From JACDBE01 sp963714055 (GTDB lineage Bacteria > Actinomycetota > Acidimicrobiia > Spongiisociales > UBA5794): a stretch of 64,000 nucleotides of DNA. Positions 63,877 to 64,000 of this stretch are shown here, one piece after another. Each line of letters begins with the position of its first letter. Position 1 is the first letter of the stretch. Below the pieces are notes generated by a model. That model made no database searches. It saw nothing but the letters and a program-made list of their open reading frames with translations, and had not been told where the DNA came from. The DNA is taken from the NCBI GenBank assembly GCA_963714055.1, contig OY970227.1, forward strand, positions 1,612,001 through 1,676,000. Direction: 5' to 3'. A program made the position numbers and the translations under genes.

Positions 63877-64000
63877 GCGTCGCTTACCTCGATACCTCGG
63901 CCCTCGTCAAGCTGGTACGGACCGAGCGTGAGACGCCGGCCCTCCGCCAGTGGCTGGCGGACCGTCGGGTCGCCACCAGCGCCCTCGCCCGGACCGAGTT
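63873..64000 (+). CDS. VapC-type PIN-domain toxin, cut by the window end
   Basis: VapC toxins are magnesium-dependent RNases. The visible 42 residues start MSVAYLDTSALVKLVRTERE, with the first catalytic Asp of the PIN domain in YLDTSALVKL, followed by TPALRQWLADRRVATSALAR and a Glu position (RTE) that could be the second acidic residue. The remaining two-thirds lie outside the window. The ATGA overlap with the antitoxin marks a type II pair. Confidence 0.85.
   Translation, partial: MSVAYLDTSALVKLVRTERETPALRQWLADRRVATSALARTE

Noticed and set aside
1..64000. tRNA, rRNA, transposase, integrase or attachment sites
   Set aside because: I looked for tRNA-like cloverleaf ends, rRNA motifs and transposase signatures by eye and found none that I could support.

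Overview
The window is GC-rich, has many GTG starts, and most neighbouring genes overlap by 4 nt (GTGA or ATGA). Several promoters look leaderless, with a -10 hexamer 6-8 nt before the start codon. SARP/BTAD regulators, ROK repressors and CUT1 sugar permeases without a local ATPase also occur. Together these point to an actinobacterium, most likely an uncultured acidimicrobiia-like lineage; that placement is inference. Single-base indels, often in homopolymers, break many genes between about 1.7 and 39.3 kb and again at 48-49 kb. The 39.6-47.5 kb and 50-64 kb regions are clean, so I treat most breaks as assembly errors and give the span of the intended gene.

Layout. 0-6 kb (minus strand): a partial Mur ligase and an alpha/beta hydrolase, then a sulfur operon (sulfide:quinone-type flavoprotein, TusE/DsrC, DsrE2, small membrane protein, DUF1579 protein) and a Uma2 nuclease. 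6-10 kb: a membrane-anchored lipase-like protein, a secreted protein and an L,D-transpeptidase. 10-12.5 kb: a T-box-like leader, OsmC, a flavin monooxygenase-like enzyme and a lipoprotein. 12.5-16.4 kb: a MerR regulator, an arsenic module (ArsR, ArsM, ArsC), a DUF4126 membrane protein and a second Uma2. 16.6-25 kb: an amino-sugar operon (ROK repressor, ROK kinase, CUT1 transporter, GH3 hexosaminidase, SIS-domain sugar-phosphate enzyme). 25-26 kb: a ScyD-like secreted protein.

26.2-39.5 kb is a direct duplication of a cassette of about 6.6 kb. Each copy has a membrane-anchored protein with GIDPATD repeats, transcribed divergently from a giant regulator of about 1870-1880 residues. The regulator order is SARP DNA-binding, BTAD, degenerate nucleotidyl cyclase, pseudokinase, nSTAND1 ATPase, one membrane helix and WD40 propeller. 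The shared intergenic region of both copies carries direct repeats at 10-11 bp spacing, placed like SARP boxes for both promoters.

39.6-55 kb is a cell-surface/biosynthesis region: a sugar-type aminotransferase, an ArgH-like lyase, a ComA-type phosphosulfolactate synthase, an ATP-grasp ligase, a fumarate-reductase-like flavoprotein, an ArnC/GtrB-like glycosyltransferase, an APS/PAPS reductase, three tandem GT-C-like membrane proteins, a methyltransferase and a flippase-like protein. Read together, this suggests a sulfonate-bearing surface glycan or metabolite, which is the strongest candidate for an undescribed pathway.

55-63.5 kb (minus strand) is a tightly coupled haem operon (hemF-hemA-hemC-hemD-hemB-hemL-hemE-hemG/Y) preceded by a GNAT protein. 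The right edge holds a Phd/YefM-VapC toxin-antitoxin pair, with the toxin cut by the window end.
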